A stretch of DNA of 64,000 bases, taken from positions 1,116,001 through 1,180,000 of the forward strand of contig NC_006039.1 of NCBI RefSeq assembly GCF_000002515.2, read 5' to 3'. This DNA comes from Kluyveromyces lactis. Lineage: Eukaryota > Ascomycota > Saccharomycetes > Saccharomycetales > Saccharomycetaceae. This document shows positions 1 to 10,088 of this stretch, one piece after another. Each line of letters begins with the position of its first letter. Position 1 is the first letter of the stretch. A program made the position numbers and the translations under genes. A model generated the notes under the pieces. That model made no database searches and had not been told where the DNA came from. It worked only from the letters and a program-made list of their open reading frames with translations.

Positions 1-1
1 A

Positions 2-1699
2 TACAATCTAGCACGTCATCAACACTTCATTATAGTGTTAAAACAGTTTTTAATTGACCTACAACCAAAGGAAGCTATCAATCTGTGGATTTCCTTTCTA
101 GAGCACGCTAAACAAATGCCATTGAATAACACTGGAACATCGCAAGTCCAGGCTTTAACATCAATTGCTTATTTGATGTTATCCAAGGAAAGTAATTCTG
201 CACCAGATGTCAATGTCCTTACCCAATTACTTAATATTACTCCTAGCAAAGTACCGTTCCTCGCAATTGAACAGGAGATTAAGTCCCTGGGATTAACAGC
301 TACCACAAAAGACGAATTACTAAAATCATTCGATGATTTGTTACTCCAATGGTTTACCGCTGATAAAGACGCCTTCATAAATGAATTCTTGAAAAACTCT
401 AATGATCTCAAGCTAATTACTTATTTGTGGAAACAGTATTTAAAGTTGGCAACGAAAGACTTCACAACGTCAAATCAGGAAATTCCCGGAGCCTTCATGA
501 TAAAACTAGCGCAATTGGATAGGAGTTTAGATGCTGTGAAAATCATGACACAACTAAAAGAGGCATCTGCTGACTTCAAACCATCTGTTTCATTATACAA
601 CTCCTTGCTTCAGACAGTTGCTTATATCCCCGCATTCGGTAAAGAAGCTCAATCTATTAAATTAAACAGAATACAAGCTATTTGGAACTCATACATTAAA
701 TCCAGTGGAAACATTACAGTGGCTAGTTACAAGGCGATGTTAGAAGCACTAATTATCGCAGGACATTTCAAAACGGTGGAGTCCTTCTGGACGTTGGATG
801 TCCCCGATGACGTGAAGGCTAATTCAGAAATCTCCGACATCTACCTAAAAAATTTCTTTGCTTCCGTTAAGAAAGTGCACTTTTCCCAATTAAAATCTAA
901 AATTCCAAGCAAAGTTCATAATTTGGAATTAGCAAATACAATTCTTTTAGCAATGGTACATTCTGATGCCTCTGTGGGAGATATCGACTCCTTTTATTCT
1001 CACACTTTCCAATCGACCGAAGGAATTAAACCCAATGATAAAACTTTGGCAATTAAGTTAAGGGCAAACTTGGCTGCTTTCGGCGATTCCAAAAATGAAA
1101 GCATTTTAGGAACAATTGGTTTATCTGCAAACTCTCCAACCGCTACTCTGGTCATCGAAGAATTTTTGAAAATATGTGAAAATGAGGAATCAGCAACAGC
1201 TCTTTTGAAGGCTTTAAACATCGATAACAAGTCAAATGACTCTGCTAAAAAAGTGAGCAACTTTTTGGACTACTATTTGCAGCATGGCAACTGGGAGTAT
1301 GCAGAAGAATTATTCAAGAAGTACTTGACGGACAATGTCAAATCACCATCATCGGTCAACTATAGATTATTCAACTCGATGTTCAAGGGATTTTCTGAGT
1401 TAAGTATCACCAGAAATGATACTGGGTTTGTTTCCAAACAACAAGTGTACTGGGAACTCTGTCAAAGAATCCATAATAGGATATTCAACGAGTGCGTTAT
1501 TTCCACTCTAAAATCTGTATCCGCCTTGTCCAGGAGAAACGCTGAATTCAGCGAAAACGAGTTGGATTTCATTAACAATACCGTCTTACCTTACTTGGTA
1601 AAGCTGAAAATTGAAAATAGCTTCAAGCTACAGAATCCAAAATATCTGCAAAATATGAAATCTAATGACAAGATTCACATTCCTAAAGAACTGTTATGA
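2..1699 (+). CDS. MSC6: Msc6-like mitochondrial PPR-type protein, 5' end cut by window edge
   Basis: The frame is open from base 2 and ends at TAA-type stop codon at 1699, so about 565 C-terminal residues are visible and the true start lies left of the window. The first in-frame start-like codon inside (GTG at 35) is not a plausible start. The protein is helical with repeated units resembling pentatricopeptide repeats and no catalytic motif. S. cerevisiae Msc6 (about 690 aa, recalled) is a mitochondrial PPR-family protein linked to organellar gene expression. The call rests mainly on synteny: MSC6 (YOR354C) is next to SOG2 (YOR353C) in S. cerevisiae with the same relative orientation as here. 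PPR character is inferred from the helical pattern and was not tested with a profile. Confidence 0.75.
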   Translation, partial: YNLARHQHFIIVLKQFLIDLQPKEAINLWISFLEHAKQMPLNNTGTSQVQALTSIAYLMLSKESNSAPDVNVLTQLLNITPSKVPFLAIEQEIKSLGLTATTKDELLKSFDDLLLQWFTADKDAFINEFLKNSNDLKLITYLWKQYLKLATKDFTTSNQEIPGAFMIKLAQLDRSLDAVKIMTQLKEASADFKPSVSLYNSLLQTVAYIPAFGKEAQSIKLNRIQAIWNSYIKSSGNITVASYKAMLEALIIAGHFKTVESFWTLDVPDDVKANSEISDIYLKNFFASVKKVHFSQLKSKIPSKVHNLELANTILLAMVHSDASVGDIDSFYSHTFQSTEGIKPNDKTLAIKLRANLAAFGDSKNESILGTIGLSANSPTATLVIEEFLKICENEESATALLKALNIDNKSNDSAKKVSNFLDYYLQHGNWEYAEELFKKYLTDNVKSPSSVNYRLFNSMFKGFSELSITRNDTGFVSKQQVYWELCQRIHNRIFNECVISTLKSVSALSRRNAEFSENELDFINNTVLPYLVKLKIENSFKLQNPKYLQNMKSNDKIHIPKELL

Positions 1700-2006
1700 A
1701 TGGAAGCTACCTGTACATATATTATAACTGTAAATAGTAGACCTCAGCAATGAAACTCGTATGTCTCTAAAACGACAAATCAATTGACCTTGTTTTGATT
1801 CTAGATTATATAAACATCATGGGACACTGTTGATTAGAAAGCCATTAAGTGTTTCATTAAATAGAAAATGCGGTATAAATATTTATCGAGGAACATAACT
1901 CAAAAAAAAAGAGAGGATAAACCTGATAGGAGTAGATATCGATCAGGTAAAGAGCATCATATCAGTCGGTCTGTTCAAAGAATGGATGTATATCGAAAAT
2001 CTGAAA
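1700..2006. other. Convergent spacer MSC6/CYC3
   Basis: This is the 3' region shared by two converging genes. It is AT-rich with a short A-run near 1902, as expected for yeast 3'-end formation. No gene or RNA is seen. Confidence 0.6.
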
Positions 2007-2888
2007 TCATTTTTGGTCCTTTTCGTTGAAATATTTCTCGAGTGTTGGAGCCATCCACCTTTCAAATCTGTCCTTGGCGTTTCCAAAATTATCTAAAGCC
2101 GGTCTGACATCTAAATTGAAGGTTGGAAGACCTTCTTCGTCATCAGGACCTCCATAGAAATCAATAATATAACGAACCTTACGATATCCAGGGTTTTCAG
2201 TGTCAGAGGATGTGGGATCAGGTCTCAGGACAATCCAGTCATGTCTATCGAACGGCAATTCACTTGAAAAGTAACCGGGGAAAAGAGTACCAAAAATGTT
2301 GAAACATCTTGCCCTAGGTGAAAGCTGGTCTGGTTTACCCATAAATTGTAGTAGCTTTGGATAAGTGTGTGTTTTATCGGTATACTTTTTTTCCCAGTCC
2401 AGTATTTCTTGCCAACATCCCTCATTCAAAAAGTTGTGAACAAATACCATAGACTCGACAGCATCTTCAGGAATTTCCTCCCCAGTAAATGGGTCAATCT
2501 TACCCTTTCTCACCATTGCATTGTACATCTGCTGCGGAGAAGGATATTCCCAAAATTCATCATCGGCAGTCTTACCCTTTGGTATGGAACTAACGGTACG
2601 CTCCGTTGGTAGATCGAGTTTTTGACCAGACTGTTTGACATCAGTCAAGGCGATAGGAATGTTGTTCAAAGGATTTAAGCCATGATTACCTTGATCAGAC
2701 AAGACTGGACAACCACCTTCCGTACCGGTGGGTTTATCTGTGGTCTTCTTATCATGAAGAACAGGGCATGCGGAAACATCGCTTCCCTTAGGTTTATCGT
2801 GCATCACAGGGCACGCAGAAATATCTCCAGAAATTGGAGTAGCATTAGTTGACGCTGTGCTTAGCTTGTCAGCCCAGAACCAACCCAT
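2007..2888 (-). CDS. CYC3: Cytochrome c heme lyase (holocytochrome c synthase)
   Basis: This enzyme attaches heme covalently to apocytochrome c in the mitochondrial intermembrane space. From ATG at 2888 the protein begins MGWFWADK, the same opening as S. cerevisiae Cyc3, and is 293 aa (S. cerevisiae 269). Three CPV motifs (CPVMH, CPVLH, CPVLS), which are heme-regulatory-type Cys-Pro motifs, lie in the N-terminal third. The family core follows: EFWEYPSPQQMYNAMVRKGK, VHNFLNEGCWQE, LPFDRHDWIVLR, and DFYGGPDDEEGLPTF. An in-frame ATG at 2969 would add 27 basic residues without any acidic residue; I chose the conserved start but the longer form is possible. It is CYC3 rather than CYT2 (cytochrome c1 lyase) by its N-terminus and the chromosome I/XV ancestral context. 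Confidence 0.93.
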   Translation of the reverse strand: MGWFWADKLSTASTNATPISGDISACPVMHDKPKGSDVSACPVLHDKKTTDKPTGTEGGCPVLSDQGNHGLNPLNNIPIALTDVKQSGQKLDLPTERTVSSIPKGKTADDEFWEYPSPQQMYNAMVRKGKIDPFTGEEIPEDAVESMVFVHNFLNEGCWQEILDWEKKYTDKTHTYPKLLQFMGKPDQLSPRARCFNIFGTLFPGYFSSELPFDRHDWIVLRPDPTSSDTENPGYRKVRYIIDFYGGPDDEEGLPTFNLDVRPALDNFGNAKDRFERWMAPTLEKYFNEKDQK

Positions 2889-3410
2889 CTTCGTTGACGT
2901 TTTCGCTTTCAGACTCCGTGTGATGAGCCTTGCTTGATTGAGAATCTTATGGTTAATAATACCCGACATTTCTTTTCCTTATCAAAGCTGGAGGAAAAAG
3001 AAGGAAAAAAAATCAGGACATTACCCGGATCTCGTGAAGCTGGTAGAATATCGCGTGGCCGTGGGCCTTGAAACCATTGAGAGAGGACTGCAGAAGTTCG
3101 TCACCTGTTGGCGAGCGCCCTTCGGTTGCAGAGGTAGGTTATAACTTATGTACTTCGGATGCCCCGTACCAATACAGTCATATCAATCGTGTACCTCATG
3201 CAATATTTCCTTTTTTTTCTCTGTAATACCCGTAATCGAATCAATATGTTTCCTTAGAAAATGATCATCAAAAATAAGCTTCATAGTAAATCTAGTAATA
3301 AATAGGAAAGCCCAACGCTGTTTCGACTTGGTTTCAAAAGATCTACTGGAGAGTTCTAACCAAAGTTTTGTACTCTCGACTTAGATCAGCTGGTATTAAC
3401 GTACTGTGCC
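2889..3410. promoter_or_regulatory. Divergent CYC3/SOG2 promoter region
   Basis: This spacer is shared by two divergent genes. It contains a Reb1-type site TTACCCGG at 3021-3028 and a GC-richer stretch around 3045-3135. That stretch includes an imperfect inverted repeat (CTGCAgAAG near 3088 with CTTCggTTGCAG near 3120). No tRNA fold was found there. Confidence 0.5.
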
Positions 3411-5789
3411 ATGGATAACCATACGGAATTACTGACATCACTCAGGCAAGGTCAAAATGGAAATCCCCCGATGCACCCTGTTAATAAAGAGATTTATCAG
3501 AAGGATAACACAGCAGTTTCATTAGCTGATCTTGGTTTGTCTTCAATAACAGATGATGCTGTTGAGCTGCTTCAACTAGTTGAGAACCTTTCTTTGCACC
3601 AGAATAACTTAACACAGCTTCCCGGATCCTTTAAAAAGTTGACAAATCTTCGAACCATCGATCTTTCTGATAACAGATTCAATGATATTCCTCCATCGTT
3701 AATGCAATGCCTTCGATTAGAAAAAATAAATCTTTCTAACAACAACATATGGCAGCTACCTCAAGAATTTCCAGAGACATGGTGTGATAACCTTGTTACA
3801 CTCTCATTGAGGAACAACAATCTAACATCCATCAAGACACTATTTCCTATAATATCCCAGTTAAAGAATCTACGAGTCCTTGAACTAGATGGGAATAATT
3901 TTCCAAATGATGTTATCGAGAAGGTTCTACAAGGTTTTACTAGTTCCAAGTGCTCTGCGGAAGAATACTGGGTTATAGCCTTAAGAAAATTCTTCAGTGA
4001 CAATACCGTTTCACAAACACCGGCAGTTACAACTCTGGATCCACAACAAAAGATAGCAAGGGCTGCGAAACGAATGGGCTTTATTGGAAATTCACATGAT
4101 TCGGAAGACAATGAGAATAATCTCACGTCTCCCCAGAGCGATCTTGATCTTTACTCTCATTCAAAATTCAACGAATACTTCAAAAGATTATCTGTTCTGC
4201 CAGAGGAACCCAATTTGCAAGAGGTAGAAGAGGAAACAGATGAACAGAATTATAAAGAATTACTACAGACACATCATGAAAAGAAAAGAAAATCTATGGA
4301 AAATGTTGTGCTAGCTTGCAGGAAACTTTTGTTCACTTTCACTGAGTGTCAGCAAAACATTAGGAAGATAACATCGCTATGTTCTGAAAAGACCATTTCG
4401 GTTAATGTTGTGTCACAGCTTTACAGTCTCAAGTCTCATATTGATAATTTAGTTGAAGTCTTGGAACAATTTGAAAATAATAGTCAACAAAATGATCCTT
4501 CAATAACGCAAAGTCAGTTCCTTCATCATGATGTTTTGATACGACTATGTTTGACCATACTTTCTATATTCAAAAAGATTTTTGTTCAACTTCGAAAGAA
4601 CTTCACTGCATTTTTTGGCAATAACGACGTGTTTTTTTTAAGGGTGTTCTACATGAACATATTATGTTCGTATACTGAAATATTCAACGCCTGGAAACTA
4701 CTTGTTTTGGATAACCAGGAAATGATGAAAAAGAAAAAGCTAGCCAGAACGCATTCAGTTCATTCTATGAACATGGCTCAGTACCAAAAGTATTTAAACA
4801 GCAGGCAAAAATCGTCTTCTGCTATTAATCGATCTTCTTCTCTGAGTGGCGTCTCTTCCCAACAGTCTGCAATTAATGTCAACACACCAGGTATAAATGG
4901 TCCTTATGCGAATCAAAATGGCCAACAGGTTACCCCGCCAATTAATCCAACATCTTTCACGACTACACCGATATCTGAAGTTTCAACAACACCGCCTATA
5001 CTAGATTCTTCACCGAAACCACCTCGCAGTCTAAATTACAGTGAGCAATCAACTGCCTCCACAGTCACACAAGGTGCCGCACCCACCGATACCTCCAATA
5101 TCCCCTCACAAGCACTTGCAGATAAGGATATAGACCTGCAGCTATACCATACGTTGAATACAGTTATTGATATGGTTAACGTTGTATATTCACAATTGAC
5201 GCAGGCAATAACAAAGTCAGCAATAGCTAGTACTACCTCCGATCAGCTTTCAATAACTCCTACGGTTGCTGCAAAAACAAAAGAATTGACAGATACTTGC
5301 TTCCAATCCATGGAGTTATCGAAAGTGTTAAAAAAACGACTAAATGTGATTTCCAATAGTGATATTGACACATATTTGGTTACTAAAGAAAAGCTCAAAA
5401 CTTGGGAAGATATAAATGCATTTTTGAAGTCAATCATAGCTATTCTAGCCAACACAAAGGAAATCATGAGTGATCTGCCGACTTTGAATGACGTGAGGCC
5501 TAATCTAGCCTCTTTAGCTAAAATTACAAAGGATGTTACTGTTATACTCGATCTAAGCTCTTACAAAAGTGCTTCCATTACCAATCAGCAGTCATCCTCA
5601 AACCCTTCATATGTTGGTGCAAGTTCTGTTGATGCGCCATCACAACAGCAAAATCACACAACGAATCAAGGATCACCGGCAGGTCAGCATGGAGATACCA
5701 CGGATCATACAGCTTCGAATATAATAACACCATTATCTACGCCTTCGCTGGTGACTTCTCACAATGTGAATCCATTTGATCAACTGTGA
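3411..5789 (+). CDS. SOG2: Sog2-like leucine-rich-repeat protein of the RAM kinase network
   Basis: Sog2 is an essential scaffold of the RAM network (Cbk1-Mob2, Kic1, Hym1, Tao3), which controls cell separation and polarity. Residues about 37-173 form leucine-rich repeats (for example LVENLSLHQNNLTQLP, LRTIDLSDNRFNDIP, NLVTLSLRNNNLTSI, NLRVLELDGNNF). They are followed by the helical Sog2 family region and a Ser/Thr/Gln/Pro-rich low-complexity stretch at about 470-580. A second helical region follows, then a polar tail. The length of 792 aa is close to the S. cerevisiae protein. Neighbours MSC6 and TFB6 match YOR354C and YOR352W, which flank YOR353C, supporting the assignment. Confidence 0.92.
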   Translation: MDNHTELLTSLRQGQNGNPPMHPVNKEIYQKDNTAVSLADLGLSSITDDAVELLQLVENLSLHQNNLTQLPGSFKKLTNLRTIDLSDNRFNDIPPSLMQCLRLEKINLSNNNIWQLPQEFPETWCDNLVTLSLRNNNLTSIKTLFPIISQLKNLRVLELDGNNFPNDVIEKVLQGFTSSKCSAEEYWVIALRKFFSDNTVSQTPAVTTLDPQQKIARAAKRMGFIGNSHDSEDNENNLTSPQSDLDLYSHSKFNEYFKRLSVLPEEPNLQEVEEETDEQNYKELLQTHHEKKRKSMENVVLACRKLLFTFTECQQNIRKITSLCSEKTISVNVVSQLYSLKSHIDNLVEVLEQFENNSQQNDPSITQSQFLHHDVLIRLCLTILSIFKKIFVQLRKNFTAFFGNNDVFFLRVFYMNILCSYTEIFNAWKLLVLDNQEMMKKKKLARTHSVHSMNMAQYQKYLNSRQKSSSAINRSSSLSGVSSQQSAINVNTPGINGPYANQNGQQVTPPINPTSFTTTPISEVSTTPPILDSSPKPPRSLNYSEQSTASTVTQGAAPTDTSNIPSQALADKDIDLQLYHTLNTVIDMVNVVYSQLTQAITKSAIASTTSDQLSITPTVAAKTKELTDTCFQSMELSKVLKKRLNVISNSDIDTYLVTKEKLKTWEDINAFLKSIIAILANTKEIMSDLPTLNDVRPNLASLAKITKDVTVILDLSSYKSASITNQQSSSNPSYVGASSVDAPSQQQNHTTNQGSPAGQHGDTTDHTASNIITPLSTPSLVTSHNVNPFDQL

Positions 5790-5826
5790 TAATAATGCAT
5801 TTGTATTCATCCTGTATTTACGTATG

Positions 5827-6846
5827 CTATGTACCTCTCTCTAAGGTTTCTTGATACACCCTTGAAATTTCATAGTGATAGCCATGAATGTCATTCTTTT
5901 CCATTAATTTCGGTAGTAATATTCTGGTCCTCTCAGCTATTCCAATTAATCTAACAATTTCTGTTCCACTTATTCTAAAGTTCCCCGGAACTTTCCCGTC
6001 AATTAATCTAGCAAAAATAAAGTCTAATATAGACAATAATTTAAATAGCTTTCTTAAAGATCCATGGGTACGGGGTGAATCTGCATTAAACGTTTCAGGC
6101 TTCATGGATTGGCCTATATTACTTGAAAAACCATTATCAAAACGACCATTGGTCTCGTTATCATCATCAAATTCATCTTGCTCGGTTAATGGAAATTTAT
6201 CCAAATAATCTAGAAGATCGTCTGAAATTCTGATTAGATAATATGACTGACCAAAATCGGTTGACTCAGAACCTTGATATTTTTGGTAAAGAGCAGTGTC
6301 ATCCAAGTTTAATTGTAAAATAGCGTCAGTGTTGCTGACGCCATCGACTGAATACCAGATTAAATCGATCAATTTCTTGAAGTCGAGAAGGACTTGTGAA
6401 AGACTTTCATACCCTTGCTCTTTATTCAAACCTCTACTTTGGACGAATTTTCTCTGAATTTGCAATAGTCTTTCGTCTATGTAAGATACGAATTTAGATT
6501 GCTGGGATAAAGATAATCTTCTCGCATTTGAATTTGGGCCATTTTCTTGGGTGCGTGATAACTGTGGTAAATCGACGTGAGATTCAAACGGAGACCTGAT
6601 GTCCAAAACAGGCTTAAAATCTTCCAGATCATCGAATTCCGGGTTTTGCTTCTCGTTATCGATGAATGTGCGTTTCAGGGTCGGAGGTACCGATCCTTCA
6701 TTATCTTCCTCCATTATTACGTCTTCCACATCATCCAAATCTGGATTCAAATCTAATTGCAATAGCTCGTCCTCATTTATTTCGTTGATTTCATGTTCAC
6801 CTGCGTCATGCGCGGTAGGCGTAGTTGGTGTTGGAATGGATGACAT
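5827..6846 (-). CDS. TFB6: Tfb6-like TFIIH-associated subunit
   Basis: Tfb6 helps dissociate the Ssl2 helicase from TFIIH after transcription initiation (known for S. cerevisiae YOR352W). The 339-aa product (S. cerevisiae about 343) has an acidic N-terminus, about residues 15-60, and then a conserved helical core. Its segments include RRLSLSQQSKFVSYIDERLL, LLDFKKLIDLIWYSVDG and GSLRKLFKLLSILDFIFARL. There is no enzymatic motif. It converges on SOG2 with a 37-bp spacer, the same arrangement as in S. cerevisiae. The identification leans on synteny plus similar length and architecture. Confidence 0.85.
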   Translation of the reverse strand: MSSIPTPTTPTAHDAGEHEINEINEDELLQLDLNPDLDDVEDVIMEEDNEGSVPPTLKRTFIDNEKQNPEFDDLEDFKPVLDIRSPFESHVDLPQLSRTQENGPNSNARRLSLSQQSKFVSYIDERLLQIQRKFVQSRGLNKEQGYESLSQVLLDFKKLIDLIWYSVDGVSNTDAILQLNLDDTALYQKYQGSESTDFGQSYYLIRISDDLLDYLDKFPLTEQDEFDDDNETNGRFDNGFSSNIGQSMKPETFNADSPRTHGSLRKLFKLLSILDFIFARLIDGKVPGNFRISGTEIVRLIGIAERTRILLPKLMEKNDIHGYHYEISRVYQETLERGT

Positions 6847-7916
6847 TAATTGAAAATGTTTCTTACAACTGTAAAATCTTGCTTTATATTTAAAACTTTA
6901 AGAGATGAACCGCCTTGCTATAAGCATGAAAATGTTCACGAACAGGTAATAATCTTCTAGTAGTTTCCTCTCTAGTTGATTGCGAATGATTTCTGTTGGA
7001 TATTGATGTAGAGGAATTCTTAAAGATAGCACCTTTAATATTCAGTTCTTGTGTTCATTGATAATTCTTTCTTCACAGTATTCCCCAGATAATCATATGT
7101 GGATTTTCATGATGTAACGAAAATATCTTGAAAAGAGAAGAAAACACACCATATTACTGGAATTATTAAGGACATAACCAGTCCTTTAGTACATATGGCT
7201 GAGGTCTTAGATCGAACCCATGGAATGTTAAGGTGAGGAAATAGATATAAATACATAGAGGAGTTGAAGGATTTCCGACAGATACGAAGATATAAATGTT
7301 AATATTATGCTATAGGATTACAGTCAAATTACGTATGATTGTTTTGTATGTAGAACATGATTCGGGTTTGTCTATCCCGATTCAGCCTGGGAGATTATAC
7401 ATTAGACTAAGTGATCAGGAAACAGATTTCATTGAAACGTAATTGAAGAAGAATGATAATTCCACAAGAAGTTCATTAGAAAAGGACAAATAAATCATGA
7501 TGCGGCATAGAAAAAAAGAAGTTGACAATGAAAGAGCGACAGATGATTGTAATGATGCTGACGTAAACCTTAAGAATCGAAGATGGGTATGTGCAATTAG
7601 AGGACTCTTTTTAATGATTTTTATTATGATGATAAGGATACAATCTGAAGGGTAGAGCAGATCAGAACTTTTTAATTTTGCAATCACCTGGGTGGTGAGG
7701 CGAAGCAGAGTTCTAAAGTAGAAAAGAAAAATAACAAGAACAAACGCATGTCTACACAGTGTGTGGTATTAGTATTTTTGTAAGTAATCAGGTTTTAATA
7801 TTGCAGAAACGAATTTTCTGTTTGTTCGACACTGTGCTCAGGGATTTAAAATGCAGGTGCTGATCTGTTTGTAATTCTTTTATTTTTTTTAGATACCGTG
7901 GGGAAATAGAACCAGT
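6847..7916. other. 1.07-kb spacer at a synteny junction (TFB6 promoter plus RGS2 3' side)
   Basis: To the left the genes match the YOR352-354 block and to the right the YOR106/107-YNL103 block, so an ancestral chromosome breakpoint falls here. The sequence is AT-rich with only short unconvincing reading frames. I looked for a tRNA (B-box), LTR ends and centromere elements (CACRTG near an AT-rich block and a CCGAA core) and found none. The TFB6 promoter must lie in the first few hundred bases. Confidence 0.55.
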
Positions 7917-8930
7917 TTAGGATTGCCATGATTGAGGACCACTTTGGCCACCACTGCTGCTACTACTTCTGCCGAATTTTAGTCTGTGTACCAATTTCGA
8001 GAACTTTTGTGATGAGCTATTAACTGTCGGTGATTGAGACGACACTGATGAAGACGATGAGGCCGTTGATCCCTTCGAGGAGGACGAGATGGAATATCTA
8101 TGAGATTTTTTCAGCCTTTGAGCTGAGGGAAGAGATGGCGTTAGGGAAGGAGGTAAGACGTGCTGTATTTTCTCTTGTGGAGTTCGAGAGCTACCAAAAG
8201 ATTTTTGGGTAGATGATGTGGATTCAGCCGAGGGGGAAGGTGGAGTGTTTGGTCTCAGAGGTGTTGATACTAGTGGTGGAGTAGATCGTGTCCGTGATCT
8301 GAATGTGGCAGTAGATTTAGCCTTTTGATACTCCAAACGTTCCCCGACGCTTGCCTCGTCGTCACCTTCTTCTAGTTCATCTTCTTCCTCCAACGCGAAC
8401 TCGCTAAGCTTATCCAGGATTGGACTTACCAAGTCTATATTTTCTTGTGTCAGCACAGTGGTGTGAGAGTGAGAGGTATTTTGGTCTTTATCTGTGTCAG
8501 AATGGTGATAAAGAGTACCGTCCTTATGGCAGTAGCAGTCGGTGTACTTGATATTATCCGGTATATCAGAGTTTCTTTGAAATTTACTGTATGCATCTTG
8601 TAGTAAGTTTACAATGTGTAGCCTTGCTTGTTCTATAGTTTCGTGAGTTGGTAGGCCGTGTTTACGGAAGGCTTCATCGAAACAGATCCTTATTGATTCT
8701 GGGAAGTTACATTCTTTTGGTGCGTCTTCTTGGATGAAACGACGATAAACGTCATTCCAATGTGTAAACGAGAGTTTTGAGTTCGGGTTCATGAATGGAT
8801 TTGTGGCTTTGATGAACCATAAGTTCTCATCACAATGTGGTTTGGCCAAGAAATCATGGAAGCCACTTAAAATTTCATCATGATGAATACAGGATAGCTC
8901 TTCATCTAACAACTCCTCTAGCTGAAGCAT
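7917..8930 (-). CDS. RGS2: RGS-domain regulator of G-protein signalling
   Basis: Rgs2 is a GTPase-activating protein for the glucose-sensing G-alpha Gpa2 in S. cerevisiae. Residues about 3-125 form an RGS domain, with the hydrophobic pattern and FHDFLAKPHCDENLWFI, NPNSKLSFTHWNDVYRRFI and IRICFDEAFRKHGLP. The rest is acidic and then extremely Ser/Thr/Pro-rich (about 190-337), likely disordered and phosphorylated. The 337-aa length compares with about 309 in S. cerevisiae. RGS2 (YOR107W) and VAM3 (YOR106W) are neighbours in S. cerevisiae; here MET4 sits between them, as expected for unduplicated ancestral order. Confidence 0.85.
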   Translation of the reverse strand: MLQLEELLDEELSCIHHDEILSGFHDFLAKPHCDENLWFIKATNPFMNPNSKLSFTHWNDVYRRFIQEDAPKECNFPESIRICFDEAFRKHGLPTHETIEQARLHIVNLLQDAYSKFQRNSDIPDNIKYTDCYCHKDGTLYHHSDTDKDQNTSHSHTTVLTQENIDLVSPILDKLSEFALEEEDELEEGDDEASVGERLEYQKAKSTATFRSRTRSTPPLVSTPLRPNTPPSPSAESTSSTQKSFGSSRTPQEKIQHVLPPSLTPSLPSAQRLKKSHRYSISSSSKGSTASSSSSVSSQSPTVNSSSQKFSKLVHRLKFGRSSSSSGGQSGPQSWQS

Positions 8931-10062
8931 TATATGATTGCCAGGACTCTTATTTGTCCTTGTGTCGTAAAGTTTCAGAAGTTTAACGTCCAGCGGTTTT
9001 TAATCTATCAATGCTAAACGTAATTCAAAATCAACCAGAAGAGCGAGAGAGAGAGAGAGAGAGCGTAATATCCGTGGTCGCTGGTTAATATTATTTTTTT
9101 AATACAAGGGGAATGATACAATGCGTGAGGTGGGGGAACACTATTTCTATAATCTATATCTCTTTCTCTCCGTGTATAAGTCAGTGTCACTCCAATATTC
9201 AAAAGACTTTCATACTATTTTCGTCAACACTAAACGGTTTTTCCTCAAAAAAAAAGTAGTATACCTTCTGAAAATCTTTCAGTGAAGTAACCTTGTTGAG
9301 CAGAGTTACTGAATAAGTAAAAGTTTGTTGATATCTACCTTGAGATCGAAGTAAAGACAGTGAGAGTTTATGAGACAACTGTAAACAGGAAGCAGTTACT
9401 CTGGCTTTAAATTTTGAATTTACACATTAAACCTTTTGTGAAAACACTGAAAAAGAAATTAAATTTCACACACCCACCTAACTTTAAGCTATGTAAACTG
9501 TGTACCGAGAAAACTACGGAGGGAAATTCTCAGGTGATAGGAAGGAACGGAGATAGAGCAACAAGGTAATCTATGCAAGGAGCAATAGCTCTTACTTACA
9601 CAGATGATCAAATTGTGTTTTACTAGCCGCAATATCGTAGCCGTTTTATCCTGCTAATAGAATTGTGTCTCTGCTGCTCTTTTCCCGTACCAACCCGTAT
9701 TTACCCTCACTATGTTTCTTTTTCATTTTTCCTTTCCAGTTTTTTGTAAAAAAAAGAAAAGCACAGGAAAATGGAAAAGAAACATGGAAAAGGAAACTTT
9801 AATCCGTATTTCACGAAACAGTAAGAGCAAACTGGTAGGAGACAAGAAAGTTTTTTTGATATGCATAGGTCAGTCGGGAGATATTTATCGCACCTCCTGT
9901 TCTTGTCCTCGATAATTTGCGATGGGGTCTTGTCGATTCCCTAGTTTACGCTATCTATCAGATTTTCATCTCTGAAGATTAGATTACAAGCTCCTTATCT
10001 TGAAGGAAGAAAAAGACTTGGCAAACGCAGGTAACGACCTCAAGCAAAACACAATAATCAAA

Positions 10063-10088
10063 CGGCGATCGGCAACCGGCGGTCGGCA
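10063..10088. repeat. Two-copy CGG-rich direct repeat
   Basis: Copies CGGCGATCGGCA (10063-10074) and CGGCGGTCGGCA (10077-10088) differ at one base and sit 14 bp apart, about 650 bp upstream of MET4. The CGG triplets resemble half-sites of fungal Zn2Cys6 regulators; which factor would bind is unknown. Confidence 0.5.

Noticed and set aside
9014-9202. Small open frame over the GA repeat near RGS2
   Set aside because: Simple-sequence composition and no ATG-based coding signal; promoter DNA.
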